A DNA stretch of 64,000 nt, taken from Affinundibacterium amnicola (GTDB lineage: Bacteria; Pseudomonadota; Gammaproteobacteria; Burkholderiales; Burkholderiaceae_D). This document shows, in pieces, positions 1 through 8,607 of the stretch (positions are counted from its first letter, which is position 1; each line of letters starts with the position of its first letter). Location: the NCBI RefSeq assembly GCF_014284275.1, contig NZ_JACOFU010000006.1, forward strand, positions 62,001 to 126,000, in the 5' to 3' direction. A program made the position numbers and the translations under genes. The notes under the pieces were generated by a model that ran no database searches, was not told the origin of the DNA, and saw nothing but the letters and a program-made list of their open reading frames with translations.

Positions 1-2
1 AT

Positions 3-1847
3 CGTAGTGATCACCAAACTGGTGATATAGGCGGGTCGCCGATTGATGAGGCGACCTTGAATCGATTGGCGGGTGAGTTCTTTGCGAATATTCCCGGCGC
101 GGCACAAATGGCGAGTCACTTTATTGGCGGCTCGGCGGCCAGTTCTAGCCCAACTACTCCACGCAGTCATGCTGCCAGTGTTCCCCTTATCGAACCACAG
201 CTAGCTCAATCGGGAACGCCGGCATCTGTCACTACAGCCGCGATTGCGCAAGGCGTACCTGTCGATTTTGCTGCTGCTTTACCACATCACGGACTTGCTG
301 CACACCCCAGCGAGCAGGCCTACTATTTTCTGTCAGCGGACAATCAATACGGTAGCAGCGATCACCAATTAGATACGCTGGCGGGTTTGGCAACAGGGAA
401 AGCTGATCAATCTGTGGTGGCACAAAGTTTTGGTTTGCCTGGGCAGCTTCATTTGCAAGGACAGCCGAGATCAAGGGACGAGTCATCTACACTGGCGCAA
501 ACAGCTTATACCCCAACTCTAGTGTCCTTGAAACAAAATCCAGCATCCAGTTTCTATTTTGAGCAGGCTAATCAGTTTTATTGGGATCAAGCACCTGCCA
601 TTCGTCTGCAACACAGTGGCGTACAAGCACCGTTTGACATCAATGCGGTACGTAGTGATTTTCCGATTTTAGCGGAACGTGTGAATGGCAAACCATTGGT
701 CTGGTTCGACAATGCGGCGACGACGCAAAAGCCGCAAAGTGTGATTGATCGTATTAGCTATTTTTACGAACATGAAAACTCGAATATTCATCGAGCAGCA
801 CACGAATTAGCGGCACGTGCGACCGATGCCTATGAAGCGGCACGTCAAAAGGTCGCGAATTTTCTTGGTGCGGCTTCGACCAATGAAATTATCTTTGTAC
901 GTGGAGCAACCGAAGCAATCAATCTGGTCGCACAAACTTTTGGGAAGAAGTTTATTGGCGCTGGCGATGAAATTATCGTTTCACATTTAGAGCATCATGC
1001 CAACATCGTGCCGTGGCAACAATTAGCGGCTGAAAAAGGCGCGGTGATTCGGGTGATTCCTGTTGATGATAGTGGACAAATTTTGTTGGACGAGTATCGT
1101 AAGTTACTCAACCATCGCACCAAGTTAGTCGCTGTTACGCAAGTATCTAATGCATTGGGTACGGTAACGCCGGTTCAAGAAATTATCGCCATCGCACATA
1201 GGGCTGGCGCGAAAGTCTTGATTGATGGTGCGCAAGCCGTGTCGCATTTGGCGGTCAATGTGCAAGCACTCGATGCGGATTTTTATGTGTTCTCCGGCCA
1301 TAAAGTATTTGGTCCAACAGGCATCGGTGTGGTGTATGGTAAGCAGGCCTTGCTCGATCAATTGCCACCATGGCAGGGTGGCGGCAATATGATTGTCGAT
1401 GTGACTTTCGAACGCACGCAGTATCACGCTGCACCAGCGCGTTTCGAAGCGGGTACTGGGAATATCGCTGATGCTGTCGGTTTAGGCGCAGCGATTGATT
1501 ATGTGCAAAAACTGGGATTAGAGAAAATCGCCTTGTATGAGCATGCTTTACTTGAGTATGCGACCCAAGGACTGAAAACGATTCCTGGCGTGCGCCTAAT
1601 CGGTACAGCGCACGAGAAAGCGAGTGTAGCGTCGTTTGTGTTGGCTGGGTATTCTACCGAAGAGGTAGGTAAGGCTTTGAATGAAGAGGGCATTGCAGTA
1701 CGTTCTGGACATCATTGCGCGCAACCAATTTTGCGTCGATTTGGGGTGGAGGCGACAGTACGGCCTTCGTTTGCTTTTTATAATACTTGTGAGGAGATTG
1801 ATCGTTTGATTGCTGTGGTGCGGCGATTGGCTAATGCTCGGAAGTAG
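3..1847 (+). CDS. Cysteine desulfurase, family 2A encapsulin cargo type (5' end outside window)
   Basis: PLP-dependent enzyme releasing sulfur from cysteine, of the type packaged in family 2A encapsulin shells. The C-terminal part (from about base 640) is a complete SufS-like domain: FDNAATTQ near its start, the PLP lysine in SGHKVFGPTG (about 1295-1320) and the catalytic cysteine in RSGHHCAQP (codon 1716-1718). About 200 residues precede it, low in complexity and rich in Ala, Ser, Gln and Pro. Such an extension is characteristic of encapsulin cargo desulfurases and absent from ordinary SufS (about 410 residues). The reading frame is open to the window edge, and residues before the TTG at 57 (GGSPIDEATLNRLAGEFF) look like cargo N-terminus, so the true start lies upstream. 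The shell gene is expected just outside the window; this is inference. Confidence 0.85.
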   Translation, partial: RSDHQTGDIGGSPIDEATLNRLAGEFFANIPGAAQMASHFIGGSAASSSPTTPRSHAASVPLIEPQLAQSGTPASVTTAAIAQGVPVDFAAALPHHGLAAHPSEQAYYFLSADNQYGSSDHQLDTLAGLATGKADQSVVAQSFGLPGQLHLQGQPRSRDESSTLAQTAYTPTLVSLKQNPASSFYFEQANQFYWDQAPAIRLQHSGVQAPFDINAVRSDFPILAERVNGKPLVWFDNAATTQKPQSVIDRISYFYEHENSNIHRAAHELAARATDAYEAARQKVANFLGAASTNEIIFVRGATEAINLVAQTFGKKFIGAGDEIIVSHLEHHANIVPWQQLAAEKGAVIRVIPVDDSGQILLDEYRKLLNHRTKLVAVTQVSNALGTVTPVQEIIAIAHRAGAKVLIDGAQAVSHLAVNVQALDADFYVFSGHKVFGPTGIGVVYGKQALLDQLPPWQGGGNMIVDVTFERTQYHAAPARFEAGTGNIADAVGLGAAIDYVQKLGLEKIALYEHALLEYATQGLKTIPGVRLIGTAHEKASVASFVLAGYSTEEVGKALNEEGIAVRSGHHCAQPILRRFGVEATVRPSFAFYNTCEEIDRLIAVVRRLANARK

Positions 1848-1866
1848 GTGGTGTGTTTTTTTGGGG

Positions 1867-1898
1867 AATCCTTCCAGTTTTTTTGGAGGGATTTTTTT
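1867..1898 (+). terminator. Rho-independent terminator after the desulfurase gene
   Basis: Arms 1867-1876 and 1884-1893 (AATCCTTCCA / TGGAGGGATT, one G-T wobble) form a hairpin followed by a run of T to 1898. It lies 20 bases after the desulfurase stop codon and separates that gene from the next one. Confidence 0.75.
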
Positions 1899-1964
1899 GC
1901 ATTTGTGGGTTTACAATATTCTTTGAATGTATTTTGTGAAACCAGCGTTTTGGGAGGTATAAGC

Positions 1965-2537
1965 GTGGACAATTTTTCTGACTATGACTTCATCATACAA
2001 CCCGGGTGGAAAAACTCGGGTAGCGATCATTGGCAAACGCATTGGGAACGTGTGCTCGATGCCAAACGCGTTGCCAATAAAGATTGGGAAGAGCCAGCAC
2101 TAAAAGACTGGCTTGATGGTTTGGATACGGCGATTGGGCAATGCGCTAAACCTGTGGTGGTGATCGCTCATAGTCTGGGTTGCGCTACCGTCGCTCATTA
2201 CGCGGCAAACTTCCCGCAGAAGATTCATGCAGCCTTACTCGTTGCGCCTGCTGATGTCGAAAGAGAGAATGCGCCGAGCACCCTAGGCAGTTTTGCTCCA
2301 TTACCACAACTGGCATTACCATTTTCAAGCCGTGTGATCGCGAGCACCAATGATCCATTTTGTGATCGAATACGTGCCGAGAAATTTTCGGCTACCTGGG
2401 GTTCTAGCGTGGTGTATCTGGTCGCCGCTGGTCACATTAATACGGCATCAGGTCATACTGAATGGAATTCTGGTTTGGAAGAGTTACGTAGCCTCTTGGA
2501 GATCGCAGGTCGATCAAAACAGATGGACGCTGCTTAA
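1965..2537 (+). CDS. RBBP9/YdeN-family serine hydrolase
   Basis: Small cytoplasmic alpha/beta hydrolase of about 190 residues, of the RBBP9/YdeN type. The nucleophile elbow is HSLGC after a hydrophobic strand (VVVIAHSLGC). A late STNDPFCD segment supplies the probable acid, and AGHINTASG the probable histidine. I chose the GTG at 1965 because GGGAGGT (1952-1958) precedes it at normal spacing. The same frame opens upstream at 1848, but that stretch includes the terminator of the preceding gene and is not hydrolase-like. The substrate is not predictable. It ends 23 bases before the convergent ccmI gene. Confidence 0.8.
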   Translation: MDNFSDYDFIIQPGWKNSGSDHWQTHWERVLDAKRVANKDWEEPALKDWLDGLDTAIGQCAKPVVVIAHSLGCATVAHYAANFPQKIHAALLVAPADVERENAPSTLGSFAPLPQLALPFSSRVIASTNDPFCDRIRAEKFSATWGSSVVYLVAAGHINTASGHTEWNSGLEELRSLLEIAGRSKQMDAA

Positions 2538-2560
2538 TGAGTTTTTCTAGTAAAGTTATT

Positions 2561-3310
2561 TTATTGTGCTGATTCTCGTTGCATCAATTCCGCCTTATCA
2601 ATCCCGGCTTGAATTGAGCGTGCGATATCGGAATCTGGCTCAGCATTTTTAAGAATGTTCTTCCAAGTCGTGATTGCCACGGCATAGTCTTTATGCTCAA
2701 ATGCAGCACTGCCATAGAGCGCCAAAGCTTGTACATAATTTGGATCGATACGCAAAGCGCGTGCGATTAATTGTTCTGGTTCGCCGACTAGGGTTTGCGA
2801 ACTAGCCATTGCTAAAGTCACCGCATAATCCGTCCAAATCTCTGCATCATTGGGCTGAATACGCACTAGATTTTTATATGCTTCTATCGCTTGAGGAAAA
2901 CGGCGCAAGGTCTCATACGAACGCGCCAGCATGCGCCAGCCTTTGGCATCGTCGGGATTGCTTTCCATTTTTTTAGCTAAACCCGCTACCATTGCTTCAA
3001 TCTTTTCTGGCGTCATTTGTGCGTCGGCTGCCAAGCTGGTGAACGGTGCAATTGCCTCGGTGTCTTTCGCTTTTGCAGCGTCGATAGCTTTCGGATTGCC
3101 AACGATGGCGTATAGAAAACTCGCAAGAAAAATCACGCTGATAGTCAGAAGTAAGCAGAGACTTTGTGTTTTGCTGGAAGTGGATTCGTTTGCTACCGTG
3201 TCGTCCTCAGAAAAAATGGATTGACCGTTTTCGGCGCGACGTAAGCCAAACACAATAAAGCTCAGGGCTATCAGTAACAGAAATAAAGCGCTTAAGGAAA
3301 ATAAGGTCAT
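2561..3310 (-). CDS. ccmI: Cytochrome c biogenesis TPR protein CcmI
   Basis: Membrane protein that presents apocytochrome c to the haem ligation machinery. Two membrane segments (about residues 4-22 and 50-70) are followed by a periplasmic TPR region (about 100-240) with several helix-turn-helix repeats. At 249 residues it is shorter than enterobacterial CcmH/CcmI fusions, as is common in betaproteobacteria. Its start overlaps the ccmH stop by 4 bases, so it is translationally coupled and is the last gene of the ccm operon. Confidence 0.85.
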   Translation of the reverse strand: MTLFSLSALFLLLIALSFIVFGLRRAENGQSIFSEDDTVANESTSSKTQSLCLLLTISVIFLASFLYAIVGNPKAIDAAKAKDTEAIAPFTSLAADAQMTPEKIEAMVAGLAKKMESNPDDAKGWRMLARSYETLRRFPQAIEAYKNLVRIQPNDAEIWTDYAVTLAMASSQTLVGEPEQLIARALRIDPNYVQALALYGSAAFEHKDYAVAITTWKNILKNAEPDSDIARSIQAGIDKAELMQRESAQ

Positions 3311-3783
3311 GATCTTTGCTCCTCTGAATTGATGTCTAAGTCACTAACTGAGTCATTCATTGTGTCTTCATCTGATTCAGTTCGCAAACGATGTTGCGCT
3401 TGTCTGAACTTGTTCATCAAGACACTAGCAGCAATCAAAAGAAATAGGGCGGGGCCAAACCACAATAGCCAGGTTGAGCTTTGCACCGGTGGTCGATACA
3501 GTACGAAATCGCCATAGCGTTGCACCATATAGTCGCGTACTTCCGTGTCGCTACGACCTTGTTTTAGCTGTTCACGCACTTGAGATTTTAATTGCACTGC
3601 GAGTTCTGCATGCGAATCTGCAATGCTTTGATTTTGACAAACCAGGCAGCGTAGTTCTTCCGTGATACTTAGCACACGCTGTTCAAGCTTGGATGGTTGT
3701 TGTGCAAAAACAGGGCTAGCAACAATGATCAAACTGCATGTTAGAGCACATAGTTGCTTCATGAATGGAGCGAATTTATTCAT
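3307..3783 (-). CDS. ccmH: Cytochrome c maturation thiol-disulfide protein CcmH
   Basis: Membrane-anchored periplasmic protein that reduces the apocytochrome CxxCH motif before haem attachment. It has a signal peptide (to about residue 27, ending in VFAQ), the family motif LRCLVCQNQSIADS with the redox pair LRCxxC, and one C-terminal membrane helix (about 103-121) followed by a charged tail. Length 158 residues is normal for the short, non-fused CcmH. Its start overlaps the ccmG end by 8 bases and its end overlaps ccmI. Confidence 0.92.
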   Translation of the reverse strand: MNKFAPFMKQLCALTCSLIIVASPVFAQQPSKLEQRVLSITEELRCLVCQNQSIADSHAELAVQLKSQVREQLKQGRSDTEVRDYMVQRYGDFVLYRPPVQSSTWLLWFGPALFLLIAASVLMNKFRQAQHRLRTESDEDTMNDSVSDLDINSEEQRS

Positions 3784-4315
3784 TTTCTAGCTTCGCAATC
3801 AAAGGCAGAAGTTTGTTATTTACAACCGAGTCCGTTAGCACACCGACGTGCTTAAGCCGTATCACACCACGCTTATCAATCACAAAGCTTTCTGGTACGC
3901 CATACACACCATAGTCGATGCCGACACGTCCGTCCGCGTCGATGACAGACCACAGATAAGGATTGCCAAATTGATTGAGCCATGCTTCTGCCGCATCCAC
4001 TTTGTCTTTGTAATTTAGACCAATTAAGGGAACTTGATGCTGCCTAGCGAAGCGCAATAACACTGGGTGCTCTTCACGGCAAGAAACGCACCAAGAAGCC
4101 CAGACATTGAGTAGCCAAACTTGACCGGCCAAGTCTTGCGGTGTTGCGATTTTCTCTAGTTGGTCTAAGCGTGGTAATGAAAAGTGAGGTGATGCTTTGC
4201 CAATCAACGGAGAAGGCAGTTCTTGCGCATTGTCGCGTGATGAGCTGATCAAACCTAAACCAAGAAAAAAGGCGAGGGATAAAAATATCAGCAAAGGCCA
4301 GAGAAAACGTTTCAT
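3776..4315 (-). CDS. ccmG: Thiol:disulfide interchange protein CcmG/DsbE
   Basis: Periplasmic thioredoxin-like reductant of the cytochrome c maturation pathway, tethered by an N-terminal membrane helix (about residues 4-22). The thioredoxin fold carries the active site WASWCVSCREEHP (WCxxC) and the YGVYGVPESF segment with the cis-proline, both typical of DsbE/CcmG. Length 179 residues is normal. The start overlaps the stop of ccmF by 4 bases and the end overlaps ccmH, consistent with one polycistronic message. Confidence 0.92.
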   Translation of the reverse strand: MKRFLWPLLIFLSLAFFLGLGLISSSRDNAQELPSPLIGKASPHFSLPRLDQLEKIATPQDLAGQVWLLNVWASWCVSCREEHPVLLRFARQHQVPLIGLNYKDKVDAAEAWLNQFGNPYLWSVIDADGRVGIDYGVYGVPESFVIDKRGVIRLKHVGVLTDSVVNNKLLPLIAKLENE

Positions 4316-6267
4316 TTCGTGGTCTCCTTCGCTGATTGCGAGCGACGATAACGTCGATCAGCAGCGGCGATAAAGCCACCAAGTGCAATCAGAATACAGC
4401 CCGCCCAAATCCAGCTAATGAAAGGTTTGATCTGTATCTTCACGACCCAACGATCATCTTTCGTCGCTTCGCCCAAAGAGACATACAGATCGCGGAAGAA
4501 TCCACGATCTATCGCTGCTTCTGTCATCGGCATGTTTTGCACCGTGTAGATGCGTCGTTCAGGTTTCAATGTCGTAATCGATTTCCCTTCCTGCATTACT
4601 TTAAAACTGGCACGTACAGCGACGAAGTTCGGTCCGTTCACTTTGCGCAGATCGTCAAAATTAAAACGCAGTCCGGCTATCTCTACGTGCTCGCCAACGC
4701 CTAAGCTGAATTCGCGACCTTGTTCCAAACCTTTGACTAAACTAACGCCAGTTAGAAATACCGCAATGCCCAAATGCGCGATGATCATGCCCCAATAGCT
4801 AGCGCCGAAACTTTGGCATCGCCGCCATAAGGGCGAATCTGTTTGTGATTGCCGCAGGCGTTGAAGTACATGGTTTAAGGTCGCTAAGCTTATCCAGACC
4901 GCCAGACTCAAACTTAGTACAAGGAGCGGTGAATATTTAAGTATCGACCAAATCAAAACTGCAAATATGAGGCTCAGAACAATCATCCACTGTAAAGCCG
5001 AAAAGATTTTTCTAATACTCGTTTGCTTCCATGACAAATAGGGTCCCACCCCCAGCAAAAACAAAATCGGTAACATCAATGGCACAAACACGGCATCGAA
5101 GTAGGGCGGTCCTACAGACATCTTCCCTAGGTTCAAAGCGTCTAAGAATAGCGGATACAAAGTCCCTAACAAGATTGCCGCTGCGGCTACAAACAGAAAC
5201 AAGTTATTCAACAATAAACCAGCATCACGCGAGAACCAATGAAAACCTTTGCCACCACCCAGCTGCGGCGCACGCCAAGCATATAGGCTCAGTGAACCAC
5301 CAACTACTAGCACCAAAAAAACTAAAATGAAAAGACCACGTCGTGGATCTGACGCGAACGCATGCACTGAGGTCAAGACGCCGGAGCGAACCAAGAAGGT
5401 GCCCAGCAAAGACAGTGAAAAACATAGTATGGCTAGTAACACAGTCCAGCTTTTGAAGCTGGCACGCTTTTCACTAACCGCTAAACTGTGTATCAACGCG
5501 GTGCCTAATAGCCAAGGCATAAACGACGCATTCTCTACGGCATCCCAAAACCACCAACCGCCCCAACCGAGTTCGTAGTAAGCCCAGAAGCTGCCAAGGA
5601 AAATGCCTAATGTGAGAAATGCCCATGCCACCAAAGTCCAAGGACGTGACCAGCGTGCCCAAGTTTCATCCAACTGACCACGCAATAAACCAGCGATGGC
5701 AAAAGCGAAAGCAACGGAGAAACCAACATAGCCCATGTATAGCAAAGGTGGGTGAAAGATCATGCCAAAGTCTTGCAGCAATGGATTCAGATCGCGCCCA
5801 TCGAAAGCAGCAGGTATCGTCCGTGAAAAAGGATTGGAGGTGAACAAGGTAAAGCTCAGAAACCCGATGTTAATCCAACCCATCACCGCCAACACACGCG
5901 CTACCAAATCTTCACTCAATTGACGACTATAGTGAGCAACTGCCGCCGTCCATGATGTCAGAATTAATATCCACAATAAGAGTGATCCTTCATGTCCACC
6001 CCAACTCGCAGCGACACGAAAATACACAGGTAAACGCGAGTTGGAATTGTGTGCGACGTAGCTGACCGAAAAATCATTTTGTATAAAGGCGGTCACCAAA
6101 AAAACAAAGGCGAATACGGAAAATAGCCACTGGCCCCATGCCAACGGCCGCGCCAAAGCAAGCAAGTGAGCATCTCCACGCCAAACGCCAATCAAGGGTG
6201 CGACGGCTAAAACACTGGCGAGGCAGAGAGCCAAAATTAAAGAGAAATTACCTAGTTCTGGCAGCAT
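4312..6267 (-). CDS. ccmF: Haem lyase subunit CcmF
   Basis: Large polytopic membrane protein (651 residues, about 14-15 helices) forming the core of the haem-apocytochrome ligation complex with CcmH and CcmI. Diagnostic sequences are WGGHEGSLLLW near residue 90 and the tryptophan-rich haem-handling segment WGGWWFWDAVENASFMPWL near residue 240. It couples to ccmG by a 4-base overlap. Upstream it is separated from ccmE by about 360 bases carrying a REPIN-like repeat pair, an unusual interruption inside this operon. Confidence 0.95.
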   Translation of the reverse strand: MLPELGNFSLILALCLASVLAVAPLIGVWRGDAHLLALARPLAWGQWLFSVFAFVFLVTAFIQNDFSVSYVAHNSNSRLPVYFRVAASWGGHEGSLLLWILILTSWTAAVAHYSRQLSEDLVARVLAVMGWINIGFLSFTLFTSNPFSRTIPAAFDGRDLNPLLQDFGMIFHPPLLYMGYVGFSVAFAFAIAGLLRGQLDETWARWSRPWTLVAWAFLTLGIFLGSFWAYYELGWGGWWFWDAVENASFMPWLLGTALIHSLAVSEKRASFKSWTVLLAILCFSLSLLGTFLVRSGVLTSVHAFASDPRRGLFILVFLVLVVGGSLSLYAWRAPQLGGGKGFHWFSRDAGLLLNNLFLFVAAAAILLGTLYPLFLDALNLGKMSVGPPYFDAVFVPLMLPILFLLGVGPYLSWKQTSIRKIFSALQWMIVLSLIFAVLIWSILKYSPLLVLSLSLAVWISLATLNHVLQRLRQSQTDSPLWRRCQSFGASYWGMIIAHLGIAVFLTGVSLVKGLEQGREFSLGVGEHVEIAGLRFNFDDLRKVNGPNFVAVRASFKVMQEGKSITTLKPERRIYTVQNMPMTEAAIDRGFFRDLYVSLGEATKDDRWVVKIQIKPFISWIWAGCILIALGGFIAAADRRYRRSQSAKETTK

Positions 6268-6423
6268 ATGTTTTTGAATTGAAGGCTAGATTGAGTGAAA
6301 CTGTTTTGCGGTATTGGATCGATTCAGAAAATTTGTATTGCAATTTCTTAGACTATTTGGTGTCATACAGGACTTGATCTCAATGCTGTCCGGAATAATT
6401 TTCTTGACAGTTTTAGTTTGAAA

Positions 6424-6598
6424 CTCCCTTCTCCCGCAAGCGGGAGAAGGGACGGGGATGAGGGAGCTTAAGGTTTGAACAAAATCATTAGAAGGCACCA
6501 TTTTTTGTCGACGCTTTACATGCTTCAATCTTACAAATACATCGCAGCAGCCGAACCACCCTCACCCTAGCCCTCTCCCGCTAGCGGGAGAGGGGATG
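6424..6598. repeat. REPIN-like inverted pair of hairpin repeats between ccmE and ccmF
   Basis: Two copies of one hairpin motif lie in opposite orientation: 6424-6466 (CTCCCGCAAGCGGGAG core followed by GACGGGGATGAGGG) and 6557-6598 (CCCTCACCCTAG followed by CTCCCGCTAGCGGGAG). About 90 bases separate them. They fill much of the 358-base ccmE-ccmF gap (6268-6625), in which I see no gene. The same arrangement recurs at 28884-29047, with single or cut copies at 46684 and 63909. REP doublets of this kind are usually mobilised by RAYT transposases; none lies in the window. Confidence 0.8.
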
Positions 6599-6625
6599 TT
6601 TAAACACCCAGTTGGTCGCGAATTA

Positions 6626-7093
6626 TTAATTCTTATTCTTTTGAGCCTGCTCAGCCTGATCCAAGGCATATTTAGCTTCCGGCGGCATATAGTTTTCATC
6701 GTGTTTTGCTAACACCAAGTCGGCGACGAATATCGATTTCGCATCCAGTTTTCCTTGCGCTACCACGCCCTTACCTTCCTTAAACAAGTCCGGCAAAATG
6801 CCACGATACCGTGCCTCGATTTTTTGTACTTTATCGGTAATCACAAATTGCACGGTCACGCCATCCGCCGAGCGCTGCAAACTACCTTGTTCCACCATGC
6901 CGCCAATCCGAAACGAACTCTGCTGAGGTGCTTCACCATTGATCACCTGACTTGGCGTAAAAAAGAACACCAAATTTTTTCGAAACGCCGACAAAACAAA
7001 CCATGCCGCCAATCCCAATAAGCTCAAACCAGCGACCACTAGCAACAGACGTTTATGACGTGTCTTGAGAGGCTTTTTTACCAGATCATTCAT
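6626..7093 (-). CDS. ccmE: Haem chaperone CcmE
   Basis: Periplasmic haem chaperone that carries haem covalently from CcmABCD to CcmF. One N-terminal membrane anchor (about residues 18-37) is followed by the OB-fold domain. The haem-binding histidine is in [12 protein letters not shown] near residue 130, so the protein appears functional. Length 155 is typical. The start overlaps the ccmD stop by 4 bases. The Lys/Asn-rich C-terminal tail is variable in the family. Confidence 0.94.
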   Translation of the reverse strand: MNDLVKKPLKTRHKRLLLVVAGLSLLGLAAWFVLSAFRKNLVFFFTPSQVINGEAPQQSSFRIGGMVEQGSLQRSADGVTVQFVITDKVQKIEARYRGILPDLFKEGKGVVAQGKLDAKSIFVADLVLAKHDENYMPPEAKYALDQAEQAQKNKN

Positions 7094-7380
7094 CGCAGTT
7101 GGCTCGCTTGGTTCTGACTGAGGACATCGTAATGAGTCAAAACTGTTCTTGATTTTTCTGCAGTTGCTGCGACGACTCGCTCAAACGCTTGGTCTTGTTC
7201 TAAGGCGCGTTGCGGCGACAATTTTTGCTGTGCGCAATGTAATTTTATGGCTGCCCGATTGCGGGAAAAAACATAGAGTACTTCCCAGATGATGAAGCTA
7301 AAGAAGACACTGTACGAGCCCCAAACATAAAGTCCATACCCGCCCATCGCAAAAAAGTCTTGGTAGCTAAGCCAGCTCAT
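7090..7380 (-). CDS. ccmD: Haem exporter protein CcmD
   Basis: Small single-pass membrane protein that stabilises the CcmABC-haem-CcmE complex. The N-terminal segment [15 protein letters not shown], followed by a hydrophobic helix, is the CcmD signature. At 96 residues it is somewhat longer than average (often 45-75), with a charged C-terminal extension. It overlaps ccmC by 14 bases and ccmE by 4, consistent with tight coupling. Confidence 0.88.
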   Translation of the reverse strand: MSWLSYQDFFAMGGYGLYVWGSYSVFFSFIIWEVLYVFSRNRAAIKLHCAQQKLSPQRALEQDQAFERVVAATAEKSRTVLTHYDVLSQNQASQLR

Positions 7381-8179
7381 GATGTGATCCTTCTGTTCGA
7401 TATGTACACGAACAAGTTTGCTGTAATGTCTGTGTCAACCAGGGCGCTTGATTTTCTCGCTCTAGAATAATTGCCCGTAATCGCCACAAACTAATGGCAA
7501 TCGCATAGGCCCATATCGACACAGTCATTACTAACATTCCAGTTAACATACTGGCTGCCATGGTCGGTGCGCTCTTCAAACTTACCGAAGCACCTTGATG
7601 CAAGGTGTTCCACCACACTACGGAAAAATAAATAACAGGTACATTCACCACGCCAACGATCGCTAATATGGCGCTAGCCTTATCCGCTCGTCGCTTATCA
7701 TCAATCGCAGCATGCAAAGCGATGAATCCTAAATACAAAAATAGAAGAATTAATTCTGACGTCAAACGTGCGTCCCAAACCCACCAAGCACCCCAAGTGG
7801 GGCGTCCCCACAGAGCACCAGTCCATAAGGCAAGAACCGTCATGAGCGCGCCGGTCGGCGCTAAAGCTTGTGCCATCATGCTAGATAGGCGGGTATTGAG
7901 TACCAAGCCCAAGATCGCCCAGAAACACATCGCAAGATAAATCAGCATCGACAGCCATGCCGTTGGCACATGAATGAAAATAATTCGATATACCTGACCC
8001 TGTTGGTGATCTTCAGGCGCGACAAAAAAGCCGATATATAAACCGACTATGCCAGCGACCATGGCGATCAAAAAACTGCTAATCACTAAAGGATACAGCC
8101 ACGGGAAAACAGCTTGTGGTGCAGCAAAGCGTAACCACAAATTGATTTTCGTTGAAGCTGATGGCAATGCTGTTGTCAT
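7367..8179 (-). CDS. ccmC: Haem ABC transporter permease CcmC
   Basis: Polytopic membrane protein that presents haem to CcmE. The tryptophan-rich segment WGAWWVWDARLTSELILLFLYLG and six hydrophobic helices identify it. I place the start at the ATG read from 8179 (270 residues, MTTALPSAS). The frame stays open to 8275, but the extra 32 residues are not CcmC-like and would run toward the hairpin at 8252-8273. It heads the ccmC-D-E-F-G-H-I block. Its partners ccmA and ccmB are encoded 2 kb away, beyond an oppositely oriented gene. Confidence 0.92.
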   Translation of the reverse strand: MTTALPSASTKINLWLRFAAPQAVFPWLYPLVISSFLIAMVAGIVGLYIGFFVAPEDHQQGQVYRIIFIHVPTAWLSMLIYLAMCFWAILGLVLNTRLSSMMAQALAPTGALMTVLALWTGALWGRPTWGAWWVWDARLTSELILLFLYLGFIALHAAIDDKRRADKASAILAIVGVVNVPVIYFSVVWWNTLHQGASVSLKSAPTMAASMLTGMLVMTVSIWAYAIAISLWRLRAIILERENQAPWLTQTLQQTCSCTYRTEGSHHELA

Positions 8180-8242
8180 GACAAATTGAATCCATTCAAA
8201 ATCGATATATTCATGTACGTTTTTCGCATAAAAATCAGAGCA

Positions 8243-8306
8243 AAAAAAATAGCCCACGTCCGAAGACATGGGCAAAAACCAATTCTTGGGGAGAACTGGG
8301 GGAGAC
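8243..8306 (-). ncRNA. Candidate small RNA or leader attenuator upstream of ccmC
   Basis: On the minus strand a TATAGT hexamer (8313-8318) is followed by a C-rich stretch with CUCCCCC and UCUCCCC tracts. A hairpin (8252-8273, arms GCCCATGT / ACGTGGGC with a UCUUCGG-type loop) comes next, then a run of eight T. This is the layout of a short RNA of about 65 nt with anti-Shine-Dalgarno-like loops. No good -35 box is visible. Alternatively the hairpin is a terminator or attenuator in the ccmC leader, which begins just downstream. The terminator itself is well supported; the RNA is a guess from layout. Confidence 0.35.
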
Positions 8307-8540
8307 GAAAGAACTATAGCGAAGCGATGAAAAAAAGTATGCGAATTTATTCAAATATGCTTATGCATCAACTTTCGAATATCTGTTCGATAGACATATC
8401 ATCCATTGAGGTTGTCCTATTAATAGATTCCTGTTGTTTTGATTTGAACAGAGTTAAATTCGCGAAAGCGCAAAAATCAACAGCGCATCCATTTTGGTGC
8501 ACGGAATTGAACGACATATATTGGAAAAAGATGAAATAGC

Positions 8541-8557
8541 TTGGTATGGTTTTTGCA
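8541..8557 (+). promoter_or_regulatory. Predicted sigma-54 promoter of the MBL-fold gene
   Basis: TTGGTATGGTTTTTGCA matches the sigma-54 pattern TTGGCACG-N4-TTGC: GG at 8543-8544, ten bases, then GC at 8555-8556. It lies 51 bases before the ATG at 8608, giving a plausible short leader. CTGTTG boxes lie upstream at 8431-8436 (plus) and 8478-8483 (minus), resembling those near the divergent promoters around 21 kb. The rest of the 428-base gap between ccmC and this gene holds only the minus-strand hairpin noted above. Confidence 0.6.
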
Positions 8558-8607
8558 GTTTGCAGAGAGGAAAACTTTTTTTACCTCTTTCAACAGTAAG
8601 GAACTTC

